The translations under genes were made by a program, and so were the position numbers. From positions 1-12,376 of the forward strand of contig JACMKL010000584.1 in the NCBI GenBank assembly GCA_014380105.1: DNA of 12,376 bases. The letters run 5' to 3'. The first letter of the stretch is position 1, and the number at the start of each line of letters is the position of its first letter. Source of the stretch: Candidatus Melainabacteria bacterium (GTDB lineage: Bacteria > Cyanobacteriota > Vampirovibrionia > Obscuribacterales > Obscuribacteraceae). Positions 5,562 through 12,376 of this stretch are shown here, piece by piece. The notes beneath the pieces are model-generated. The model was not told the DNA's origin. It saw only the letters and a list, made by a program, of their open reading frames with translations, and did no database searches.

Positions 5562-7499
5562 TTAGACCTTTGCAGGCTCGCGTTTTTTCTCTGGCTTGGT
5601 GTATCCAAAGATGATGTCAGCGCGCTCGATTTCTGCGAGTCCTGGGAAACCGCCATCAAGGATCATGTCAGCCAATTTTGAGCAAGACTTGAAATAACTA
5701 TCCGAAACGCGCTCACCTGTGAGTTTACGTCTCAAGTCTTGACACAAAATGTCCGCAGACATCTCGACTACCAAATTTTCCTGCTGGTGAGCCCAGAAGC
5801 AAGTCACGATCATCGTGATGGCGTCCTGAATTCTTTGCGAGAGTTCAGCAATACGACACTGTCTATCAGCCAATTTTAACTGGTGCTTAGTCATGTTGTT
5901 GCTCAATTCCATTGGAGATTGCTCCAATGTCTCGACTGCAAAGTCAACGTGCGCTTTGAGAGCGGGTCCGAGTTGTACTCCTTCATATGTATCAGGCGCC
6001 GACATTTTCTTGCCGACAAACCAAAACGCATAAGGAATCAATTCGTTGCGCAATTTCCAAGCATGCATCGGATTAGCCGGATTGAGTGTTCTTAATCCTT
6101 CGCGTTGAAGCGCCTTGCCGACAGGCTCGAAATATTTCTGCCCATGCACTTTTGCTAAAGACTTGAAGAATGCCATACCTAGCATTTCTCCTTCGCCCTC
6201 ATAAATGCATGGTGCCAGGAAGTCGTGAACGTTGTCTCCAAAGATATGCCCCTGGACAAATGAGCGACCGCCATGTGTTTTCATGAAAAGTTCGATAGCA
6301 CACTCTTTCTCTGCTTCGCTGCCGAAAATCTTGGCAATGATGCATTCGAGCTCACCACGATATCCCTGGTCAAGTAACCACGAGCCCCAGCTGTAAAGCG
6401 CTTCTGCACCGATAATTAAACCGGCAGCCCGAGCGATACGCCTTTTTACCAATTCTCTGCTTTCGATAGGGTGACCGTATGTCTCACGGAAATGCGCCCA
6501 GGGCAACATGTTTGCCAACATCAATCGCATCACTCCGGTGGCAGTTGCACACAGAGCCAAACGACCGAGGTTGAGTCCATGATAAGCAACGGTCAATCCA
6601 TCGCCCACTGGTGGAACCAACAAATTTTCCTTTGGAACTTCGAAGTCTTTGAAAACCAAACCCTGGTTGTAAGCATGTTTAAGCGCATGCAGTCCATATT
6701 TAACGATCTGAAAATGTTCATTCTCTTGCTTCGGCAGGTCGGCGATGATTGCAGCAGGTTTGCCGTCAACCAGACAAACAATGCCGATTGTGCGCCCTGG
6801 AATGGCGTTGGTGATAAATAGTTTTTCGCCATTAATGACATACTTGTCGCCTTTCAAAACAGCTGTCGTCTTCAAAGCCGTCAGGTCGGATCCAGCTCCT
6901 GGTTCTGTCAGAGCAAAAGCGGAAAGTGCATCGCCACTGGCCAACTTTGGCAAGAATCGCTTCTTCTGCTCTTCGTTTCCAAAGCTTCTCACCGGGTCGA
7001 CGGCCCCAATACATCCGTGAACAGATGCCAGACCAGCCGCTGTCGGCTCGATTGTGGCGACACGAGCCAGGAAAGTCATAAATTGTTGAGTCGTGCAGCC
7101 TTCACCACCGTATTTCTTGTCTATCAGCATGCCCCAGTAGCCTACATCTGCTAAATCGCCCAGAACGGATTCGGGTATTTTGCCATCCGGACCGTACATG
7201 GTGTTTTGCTGCTTATGCTTCTTCAAAATTTCAATTGAACGTTGCATGGACTGCAAAGTCAGTTTGTCTGGAGGCAATTTGGTCGCTCGAAACTGCTCGA
7301 ACGGGATTTTGTCATCCCAGACGGCTTTGTGAATCGGGCTATTCGATGTCTTGTATTGCTCCGCAAAAAGAGCTTCTACTTCGTCGTCAGCCCGGTCTAC
7401 CGCGCCGGTTCGGGTGGCCTCTTCTTCGCTTTTACCGCCCAATCTGAGGGCTGTTTCGGCAAAACTTATTTCTGATTTCGGTTTTTTGTCGGATGTCAT
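5562..7499 (-). CDS. Long-form acyl-CoA dehydrogenase, FAD-dependent
   Basis: Predicted to oxidise acyl-CoA to trans-2-enoyl-CoA, the first step of beta-oxidation, passing electrons to an electron-transfer flavoprotein. At 645 residues it is far longer than the usual ~380. About 60 residues are added at the N-terminus and about 190 after the dehydrogenase core, as in the very-long-chain (VLCAD/ACAD9-like) and FadE5-like members. Core signatures are the N-terminal domain WGMLIDKKYGGEG (122-134), FALTEPGAGSD (195-205), GEKLFITN (224-231) and IYEGEGEM (432-439), where E434 is the likely catalytic base. The usual arginine-rich RDxR segment just before it is replaced by NVHDF. Met at 7499 is preferred over the GTG at 7520, since AGG lies 10 nt upstream of it and nothing precedes the GTG. 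Chain-length preference cannot be read from the sequence. It stands alone, without neighbouring beta-oxidation genes. Confidence 0.9.
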   Translation of the reverse strand: MTSDKKPKSEISFAETALRLGGKSEEEATRTGAVDRADDEVEALFAEQYKTSNSPIHKAVWDDKIPFEQFRATKLPPDKLTLQSMQRSIEILKKHKQQNTMYGPDGKIPESVLGDLADVGYWGMLIDKKYGGEGCTTQQFMTFLARVATIEPTAAGLASVHGCIGAVDPVRSFGNEEQKKRFLPKLASGDALSAFALTEPGAGSDLTALKTTAVLKGDKYVINGEKLFITNAIPGRTIGIVCLVDGKPAAIIADLPKQENEHFQIVKYGLHALKHAYNQGLVFKDFEVPKENLLVPPVGDGLTVAYHGLNLGRLALCATATGVMRLMLANMLPWAHFRETYGHPIESRELVKRRIARAAGLIIGAEALYSWGSWLLDQGYRGELECIIAKIFGSEAEKECAIELFMKTHGGRSFVQGHIFGDNVHDFLAPCIYEGEGEMLGMAFFKSLAKVHGQKYFEPVGKALQREGLRTLNPANPMHAWKLRNELIPYAFWFVGKKMSAPDTYEGVQLGPALKAHVDFAVETLEQSPMELSNNMTKHQLKLADRQCRIAELSQRIQDAITMIVTCFWAHQQENLVVEMSADILCQDLRRKLTGERVSDSYFKSCSKLADMILDGGFPGLAEIERADIIFGYTKPEKKREPAKV

Positions 7500-7540
7500 G
7501 GTTGCACTGCCTGATAACACTATTGGTTAGTTATGTATTG

Positions 7541-7568
7541 ATCATACTAATTAGTGTACAAATTAGTG
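7541..7568 (-). promoter_or_regulatory. -10 box and phased CACTAATT repeats upstream of the acyl-CoA dehydrogenase gene
   Basis: On the minus strand CACTAATT occurs twice with a 12-bp period (7561-7568 and 7549-7556), and the second copy is part of the 10-bp palindrome ACTAATTAGT (7546-7555). It is followed directly by TATGAT (7541-7546), a good -10 box. The repeats therefore occupy the space between -10 and -35, where a bound repressor would block transcription. No good -35 hexamer was found. The regulator is unknown; fatty-acid genes are often controlled by TetR- or GntR-type proteins. Confidence 0.4.
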
Positions 7569-7615
7569 GAAAAAACGGGCAAATAGGGAGGGAAAAGAGC
7601 CGTTTTTGGGTGTCT

Positions 7616-7621
7616 TATAAT
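7616..7621 (+). promoter_or_regulatory. Consensus -10 box for the DUF4139 gene
   Basis: TATAAT at 7616-7621 is a perfect sigma70 -10 hexamer, 67 nt before the ATG at 7683. The spot 17 nt upstream (AAAAGA) is not a -35 box, so an activator or another sigma factor may be needed. Transcription would begin near 7628, within the first of two small hairpins. Confidence 0.4.
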
Positions 7622-7625
7622 CCCG

Positions 7626-7654
7626 TGCACCTTAGTGCAGGCGCATCGGATGCG
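7626..7654 (+). promoter_or_regulatory. Two small adjacent hairpins in the DUF4139 leader
   Basis: TGCAC-CTTA-GTGCA (7626-7639) and CGCAT-CGG-ATGCG (7642-7654) are two perfect 5-bp stems with tiny loops, 17 nt before the GAGG ribosome site at 7671. They could stabilise the mRNA 5' end or serve as DNA binding sites. They are too small to be a known riboswitch. Confidence 0.3.
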
Positions 7655-7682
7655 ATAATAAGTTGTTTCTGAGGAAAATGGT

Positions 7683-9800
7683 ATGGCGAACGAAGCCAAG
7701 AATTCAATTACCATCCCACTGAAAAAAGTGACGCTATACAAACATGGCATCGGCCATTTTGAGCGCCGCGGCAAATTCAAGGGGCCGGGCGAAATAGAAT
7801 TGCTTTGCGGACCCGAAGATATTGACGATATGCTCAAATCTTTGCTCGTTCTCAATGTTGAAGGCGGTGGAATTGCCGCTGTCACCTATGATTCAGCCAA
7901 AACTTTGCCGACTAGACTTTCGGAATTTGGCTTTGATTTGAGAAAATGCCATGGACTTCTGGAGCTAATCGCTCAGATTAAAGGCTCTCCGGTCACAATT
8001 AAGGTCGGAACCACCAAAATTGAAGGGCGGGTTGCCGGACTCGACGAAGTCGAGCAAGCGGTTGGCGAAAGCAAAATCGTCGAACAACAGCTTTTACTTT
8101 ATTGCGGCGGCAGTACCTTAAAGCGATATGGTTTTTCGAGTATTTCAGAAATTGCCTTAAACGACACGCATCTGGCAAGCGAAATTCAACAACAACTTGA
8201 GCTTCTCTTCCAATCAATTCGCAAAAAAGACCGGAAACTTCTCAAAATTGAACTCACTGAGGCAATTGAAAGAGAAGTTGTGATCGCATATTCAATTCCA
8301 AATCCGATCTGGAAAACCAGTTATCGAATGATGGTTGATGATGGTGGAAGGGTCTTACTTCAGGGCACCGCGATTGTCGACAATGTTCAAGATGAAGATT
8401 GGAATGAAGTGCAAATCGCATTGATTAGCGCAGCACCAGTTTCTTTTATTCAACCTCTGTACGAACCTGTGCAACCTCACCGACGCAGAATACAAGCTCA
8501 AGGTCATATTTCAACTGGACCTTTTCTTGCTGAGCGTGCTCAAAATTTCCCTGACTCTTTCGGCAACGACATGTCCTCCTCAGGCGCATTTGAATTGCAA
8601 ATTCAAGAGCGTTTTAAGGCAAATAAAAGTTTGGAAGATCCGCTCACTCAGTCTTTGACCGGCACTGGCAACTGGAGAAGATTGGGACCTTTGCCAAATC
8701 AATCTAGAGAAGCAGAAGCAGTCAATGTATTTGATGCCGCGCAATTGCAAAATGTTGAAGTTGAAGTAAGCGAATCCGGCGAATTGTTCGAATACAAAAT
8801 CGCAACCCCGGTCACGATTCCACGCAATAGTTCTGCACTGATTCCGATCGTCAATGAATTGATAGATGGTGAGCGCATATCTTTGTATAACGCCAATCGT
8901 AATCCGCGTTTTCCTTATGCCGCACTCCGACTGATTAATACAACTGGTCTCACTCTTGAATCCGGTCCTGTGACAATTCTCGAATCCGACACATACGCTG
9001 GCGAAGCGTTGCTTGATGTCTTGAAAAAAGACGATACGCGCATTTTGCCATTTGCCCTTGATCAGAGCGTCTCAGTGATTGTTAGAGACAATTTTGAGCG
9101 GAAACCGTTCTGGCGTGTGCGTGCATGGCAAGGATTTTTATATCTTGATTACAAAGAAGAGACGCAAAAAACTTACAACTTAGAAAATCTCTCGGATAAA
9201 GAGAAGATTGTTTATATAGAACACCCTGTTCAGACGACCTTGTCATTGGTCTCTGATGAGAAACCTGTTGAAGTCACTGAAAGTTTCTATCGTTTTAGAG
9301 TTCAACTAAAAACAAAAGAAGCATATGGACTGGTTGTTGTTGAAGAAGGACAAAATTATCAAACAGTTCGTTTGGAAGATTTCGATTCGCCTGATATGGC
9401 TGCAGTGAAATGGCTGATCGATCAGAATTTTGTCGACAAACAATTTCACGCATTTTTAAAACAAGTAATCGAAAAGCGAACAGTAATTCGATTGTTGTTG
9501 GAACAGCGTAAAGGGATGCATGAGCATGTCGCGGAGTTAAAGCAAGAGCAAGAACGTGCTCGTGAAAACGTCAGGACTCTTGGCACTTCTTCCGATCGTT
9601 ATAAAACTGCCATCGATGAAGCTGAGGACAAAATAGTCTTGGGCATCACAAAGCTGAATGAATTAACCGGTCAAATAACTGAATTGCGCAAAGAGTACAT
9701 CAAATTCATTGGGCAAAACTTGCAATCGGATATTCAAGGACATGCAGATGGAGCCGCTGCTCCAGCTGCTGAAGCAATCAATTCTGTCACGGCTAGTTAG
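7683..9800 (+). CDS. DUF4139 domain-containing protein, cytoplasmic, with C-terminal coiled coil
   Basis: This 705-residue protein carries the DUF4139 signature: IPNPIWKTSYR (205-215), QGTAIVDNVQDEDW (227-240) and ALISAAPVSF (246-255), followed by a beta-rich domain to about 590. The family, often labelled mucoidy-inhibitor-like, has no established biochemical role. Residues 10-70 form a separate N-terminal beta domain (VTLYKHGIGHFERRGKF at 16-32). Residues 597-676 are a charged coiled coil, and the last 25 residues are Ala-rich. Unlike many relatives it has no signal peptide, so it should be cytoplasmic. It also places its coiled coil at the C-terminus instead of between the N-terminal domain and DUF4139. 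The ATG at 7683 is supported by GAGG 8 nt upstream. It is divergent from the acyl-CoA dehydrogenase gene and tail to tail with ribonuclease D. No partner gene is evident. Confidence 0.85.
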   Translation: MANEAKNSITIPLKKVTLYKHGIGHFERRGKFKGPGEIELLCGPEDIDDMLKSLLVLNVEGGGIAAVTYDSAKTLPTRLSEFGFDLRKCHGLLELIAQIKGSPVTIKVGTTKIEGRVAGLDEVEQAVGESKIVEQQLLLYCGGSTLKRYGFSSISEIALNDTHLASEIQQQLELLFQSIRKKDRKLLKIELTEAIEREVVIAYSIPNPIWKTSYRMMVDDGGRVLLQGTAIVDNVQDEDWNEVQIALISAAPVSFIQPLYEPVQPHRRRIQAQGHISTGPFLAERAQNFPDSFGNDMSSSGAFELQIQERFKANKSLEDPLTQSLTGTGNWRRLGPLPNQSREAEAVNVFDAAQLQNVEVEVSESGELFEYKIATPVTIPRNSSALIPIVNELIDGERISLYNANRNPRFPYAALRLINTTGLTLESGPVTILESDTYAGEALLDVLKKDDTRILPFALDQSVSVIVRDNFERKPFWRVRAWQGFLYLDYKEETQKTYNLENLSDKEKIVYIEHPVQTTLSLVSDEKPVEVTESFYRFRVQLKTKEAYGLVVVEEGQNYQTVRLEDFDSPDMAAVKWLIDQNFVDKQFHAFLKQVIEKRTVIRLLLEQRKGMHEHVAELKQEQERARENVRTLGTSSDRYKTAIDEAEDKIVLGITKLNELTGQITELRKEYIKFIGQNLQSDIQGHADGAAAPAAEAINSVTAS

Positions 9801-9832
9801 AACACCAGTAAATTTAAAGACTAATTTGTTGC

Positions 9833-11032
9833 TCAATCAGCGACGACAGTCTCTACTTCACCAAATATGAGCAAAATAGGAGCGGTTTCGGCCGAACCAA
9901 TCGACACTGTCAAATCTCCGCCTTCTAACATTTTTACCAGTCTATGACCGGCCAGATCAAAACGCCAGCCATTTAAGAGTGGCACATTTTTAGTGGCAAG
10001 TTTTTTCTCTCTATGCAACTTAATCAGAGATTGTAGTTCGTCTCTCGTTGCTAGAAGCTCAGTGGCCAGGTCTTCTTCGTATGCGATCACTTTCAGAATC
10101 GCAAAAAGCATGTCGCCGATCAAGACATCACGTTTTGACGGCCCACGTGAAGACGGCCAACTAGGTAAGTCCGAATCTTGCACGGCACGTCCATCTTGGG
10201 CGGCGCGTACCAGAGCTTGTCCGAATCCTTTAACTTGATCAGGACGAATGCCACGAATGCGATTTAAGTCTTCGACTTTGTGAGGTGGCTTTCTTGCTAC
10301 TTCGACGAGCAGACTATCCGACAAAATCGTTCTTGGTGGCTTGTTCAATCTTTGAGCAGTTTGATCTCTCCACTCAAAAACAAAGCGTAAAACAGCTAGA
10401 CCACGACGATCTAGGACGCTTGCCCCTTTAACTTTCAGATAAGCATTTTCATTTTCTGTTTCAAAATGCTCCGGCGAACAATAGCGTTTGCATTCTTCAT
10501 CCGCCCATTCGAAGCGTCCCATTGAATTCAAACGCTCTGCGATCGAATCATATAGTGGAAGCAAATGGTGTACGTCGTCCATCGCATAAGAAACTTGTGC
10601 TTCGGTCAGTGGGCGAGTGAGCCAATCCGTAAAACTTTCAGTTTTGGAAAGGGACACACCTAGTAGTTGATTGACGAGGCGACCATATCCAATTTGATAA
10701 CCAAGACCGGCAAATCCAGAGGCGATTTGCGTATCAAATATATTGGTAGGTAGCACATGGAATTGATTGAAAATCAAATCAAGATCTTGGCTTGCGGCGT
10801 GGATTACAACGCGAATTTTCTCATCGTTAAATCGATTCCATAATGGCATCATGTCTTGATGCACGAGCGGATCAATTAAGTGCACACCCTTATCAGTTGC
10901 AACCTGTACCAGGCAAAGTACAGGTTTGTATGTGCGCTCCGGAATAAATTCCAGATCGATAGCAAACCGACCACCCTGGTCGATCTCGTCGCAAAGAATT
11001 GCGAGCTCTTCTGAGGTTGTAATCAATGCCAT
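9833..11032 (-). CDS. rnd: Ribonuclease D (DEDDy 3'-5' exoribonuclease with HRDC domain)
   Basis: Trims the 3' ends of tRNA precursors and other structured or short RNAs using two metal ions. The 399-residue length fits the family. The four acidic residues and the tyrosine are present: D26 and E28 in AIDLEFIPERTY, D83 in HAASQDLDLI, and Y149/D153 in YAMDDVHHLLPLY. NIFDTQIAS (97-105) is the conserved DTQ segment. An HRDC domain follows at about 205-285 (GLAVLRFVFEWRDQTAQRLN, 211-230, and the turn GIRPDQVKGFG, 261-271). Residues 290-399 are a helical C-terminal region with a less conserved tail. The ATG at 11032 was chosen because the fold begins there; the frame runs on only to a TTG at 11077 inside the upstream gene. 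It starts 8 nt after the cysQ-like stop codon with only a weak AGAAG ribosome site, suggesting translational coupling. Confidence 0.95.
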   Translation of the reverse strand: MALITTSEELAILCDEIDQGGRFAIDLEFIPERTYKPVLCLVQVATDKGVHLIDPLVHQDMMPLWNRFNDEKIRVVIHAASQDLDLIFNQFHVLPTNIFDTQIASGFAGLGYQIGYGRLVNQLLGVSLSKTESFTDWLTRPLTEAQVSYAMDDVHHLLPLYDSIAERLNSMGRFEWADEECKRYCSPEHFETENENAYLKVKGASVLDRRGLAVLRFVFEWRDQTAQRLNKPPRTILSDSLLVEVARKPPHKVEDLNRIRGIRPDQVKGFGQALVRAAQDGRAVQDSDLPSWPSSRGPSKRDVLIGDMLFAILKVIAYEEDLATELLATRDELQSLIKLHREKKLATKNVPLLNGWRFDLAGHRLVKMLEGGDLTVSIGSAETAPILLIFGEVETVVAD

Positions 11033-11040
11033 AAAAACTT

Positions 11041-11889
11041 CTACTGAGGCGCTTTTGCGATGTAAGCGCGAGACCAACTTAAACAGCCGGGGCGCCCGAT
11101 GATAACTGAGGATTCCAATAAAACACTATCTTTTGGAAAGACAATTGATTCACCATCAATTGGTCCGACCTCGAGTTGTCCACCCAATGCAATTGCGATT
11201 GGACCTGCAGTGTCCCACGTCTTTAGACGTCCAGCAAGGTGAATATAGAAGTCAGCTTCACCTTCCAGAACTTTCGCAACCTTTAGACCAATGCTGCCCA
11301 TCTTAACGACAGTAGCAAGCGGCAATTCTGCAACCCACGGGTGACTTTTGCGATCGCGACCACCCATGATGACGCGTGCCTGCGAGTCGATTTTTAATTC
11401 ATCAACAAGGCCAAATTTTTGACTTTCCTCGCCATCATTTTCATAGAAGGCTCCGAAATCAGGACCACCGAAATACAATTTCTTCCATGCTGGTGCATAG
11501 ACCCATCCGAAATTCGGCTTGCCATCTACAAGTAGACCGATCATTACTGAATACTGGCCGTCGTTGCAAATATAATTGTCTGTTCCATCAATAGGATCGA
11601 TCAACCAAACTCTTTCGTCGCGACCGTGAGGAGAATGGTGTTCGTCCTCTTCTGAAACTATCTCATCATCCGGAAAGCGCGCGCTTAACTCTTTAACTAG
11701 CACTGAAGAGATTGCACAATCCGCGGCTGTTACTCGGTCACTTGGTCCCGATTTCTCGCGAATGTCTACGCCTTCTCTCATTGCGAGTGCTGTTGCACCT
11801 GCTTGTCTACATAATTTGCTTACGAACGCAATATCTTCTGCACTGACCGAGGGTTGTCCTGTCACTCGCTTACCGCTTATTGTTGCCAA
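11041..11889 (-). CDS. cysQ: CysQ-like 3'(2'),5'-bisphosphate nucleotidase / inositol monophosphatase family
   Basis: Mg2+-dependent, Li+-sensitive-type phosphatase fold. Metal-binding signatures are SEED (residues 79-82), WLIDPIDGTD (95-104) and KTWDTAGP (223-230, D226). The layout YICNDGQYSVMIGLLVDGKP (106-125), the WVYAPAWKKLY segment and GRLKTWDT are closer to CysQ, which converts pAp to AMP, than to true inositol phosphatases, but substrate cannot be settled from sequence. The frame is open back to 12033, yet that part overlaps the preceding gene and looks unlike protein. TTG at 11889 is preferred because AAGGA (11900-11904) lies 10 nt upstream and the product has 282 residues, typical of the family; GTG at 11865 is the alternative. 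It lies between the YbjN-domain gene (44-nt gap) and rnd (8-nt gap), so one operon is likely. Confidence 0.88.
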   Translation of the reverse strand: MATISGKRVTGQPSVSAEDIAFVSKLCRQAGATALAMREGVDIREKSGPSDRVTAADCAISSVLVKELSARFPDDEIVSEEDEHHSPHGRDERVWLIDPIDGTDNYICNDGQYSVMIGLLVDGKPNFGWVYAPAWKKLYFGGPDFGAFYENDGEESQKFGLVDELKIDSQARVIMGGRDRKSHPWVAELPLATVVKMGSIGLKVAKVLEGEADFYIHLAGRLKTWDTAGPIAIALGGQLEVGPIDGESIVFPKDSVLLESSVIIGRPGCLSWSRAYIAKAPQ

Positions 11890-11933
11890 CTTATGGGAGT
11901 CCTTGAAAAAAAAATTGAAGATTGCAGTCTCGA

Positions 11934-12376
11934 CTACGCTTTCGATGGCGATGCATCTTCTGCATACATTTTGCATTTGAATTCGTCGGCAAGTTTGTTG
12001 TCCAATAAGTCTGCGACATACGCAACGTTCCAAACCAATTCGTCCAACTCTTCTTGTACTAGTCCAAGAGTCGGTCTCTGAGCCACAACCAAGACGATAT
12101 TATCGTGAGTGGCAAGTGCGCAGCTGCTCAGATTCGCATTCAGGTCGAGCATCTTGCGATACATGCCTTCCTTATTTTGTTCGGGAAGATGCACAAGTGG
12201 ACTTGTGATGCGCAAAACAGAGCCATTTGGGCTATCTTGAATGAAGACATATACCTTGGCGGAGCCTTCAGTCAACCACCAACCATAGCCTTCCGAACCC
12301 TTAAGTTGGTGTTTTGCCAACTCCAGTCCACGGCGACGGAAATAGTTGTCGACCATTCCGACTGCGTCTTCAGTAA
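11934..12376 (-). CDS. YbjN-domain protein (type III secretion chaperone-like fold), 5' end outside window
   Basis: The 140 residues from an ATG at 12356 show the YbjN-like pattern: an N-terminal helix (MVDNYFRRRG), strands GYGWWLTEGSAKVYVFIQD, a hydrophobic strand LRITSPLVHLP, a helix with NKEGMYRKMLDLNANLS, then LATHDNIVLVVAQRPTLGL and a long final helix (LVQEELDELVWNVAYVADLLD). This alternating alpha/beta order is that of the CesT/YbjN fold common in cyanobacteria-related genomes; its function is unknown. No ribosome site precedes the ATG, and the frame stays open to the window edge with reasonable codons (TEDAVG before the Met). The gene therefore probably begins beyond 12376. It is the first visible gene of a probable operon with cysQ and rnd. 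Confidence 0.75.
   Translation of the reverse strand, partial: TEDAVGMVDNYFRRRGLELAKHQLKGSEGYGWWLTEGSAKVYVFIQDSPNGSVLRITSPLVHLPEQNKEGMYRKMLDLNANLSSCALATHDNIVLVVAQRPTLGLVQEELDELVWNVAYVADLLDNKLADEFKCKMYAEDASPSKA

Noticed and set aside
7242..7475. Plus-strand open frames opposite the acyl-CoA dehydrogenase gene
   Set aside because: The opposite strand encodes the conserved N-terminal part of the dehydrogenase. The + products show no family features or ribosome sites.
11890..12033. Extended N-terminus of the CysQ-like protein
   Set aside because: The added residues overlap the YbjN gene on the same strand in another frame, are Cys/Arg-rich and unlike the family. A ribosome site precedes the TTG at 11889.

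Overview
The window is 12.4 kb of ordinary bacterial chromosome of moderate G+C, with intergenic gaps, Shine-Dalgarno sites (often GAGGA or AAGGAG) and Rho-independent terminators. There are no rRNA or tRNA genes, CRISPR arrays, insertion sequences or phage genes. The gene mix (a YbjN-domain protein, a DUF4139 protein, short HEAT-repeat and ribbon-helix-helix proteins, a secreted Pro- and Met/Gly-rich protein unlike known families, and an acyl-CoA dehydrogenase much longer than usual) suggests a non-photosynthetic relative of Cyanobacteria (Vampirovibrionia/Melainabacteria, Obscuribacter-like). That placement is an impression from gene content, not a demonstrated result.

Layout, left to right. 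(1) 1-132: the 3' end of an unidentified + strand gene, overlapping the 3' end of a convergent gluconokinase (gntK, 109-651, -). (2) 652-788: divergent promoter region with a perfect 16-bp palindrome, followed by a secreted protein of unknown function (789-2096, +) and a small HEAT-repeat protein (2175-2699, +). (3) 2775-3641: two minus-strand genes, an all-helical protein of unknown function and a 68-residue ribbon-helix-helix regulator. Between them lie a strong + strand terminator with no + strand gene close upstream and a long-range inverted repeat that could fold as a ~90-nt RNA. (4) 3642-4718: more than 1 kb without a convincing gene, holding clusters of short direct and inverted repeats. 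(5) 4719-5486: exodeoxyribonuclease III (+), closed by a bidirectional terminator shared with a convergent long acyl-CoA dehydrogenase (5562-7499, -). (6) 7500-7682: divergent promoter region with phased direct repeats, a TATAAT box and two small hairpins, leading to a 705-residue cytoplasmic DUF4139 protein (7683-9800, +). (7) 9833-12376: a compact minus-strand gene set, YbjN-domain protein, then CysQ/IMPase-family phosphatase, then ribonuclease D.

The clearest functional link is in the last block. CysQ-type phosphatases remove pAp, a nucleotide known to inhibit small-RNA exonucleases of the DEDD superfamily, and the next gene, 8 nt away, encodes a DEDD exonuclease. The other genes are housekeeping: gluconate phosphorylation, abasic-site repair and fatty acyl-CoA oxidation. 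I saw no clear defence, mobile or biosynthetic system. The least explained parts are the noncoding stretch 3201-4718, the secreted protein and the DUF4139 protein.
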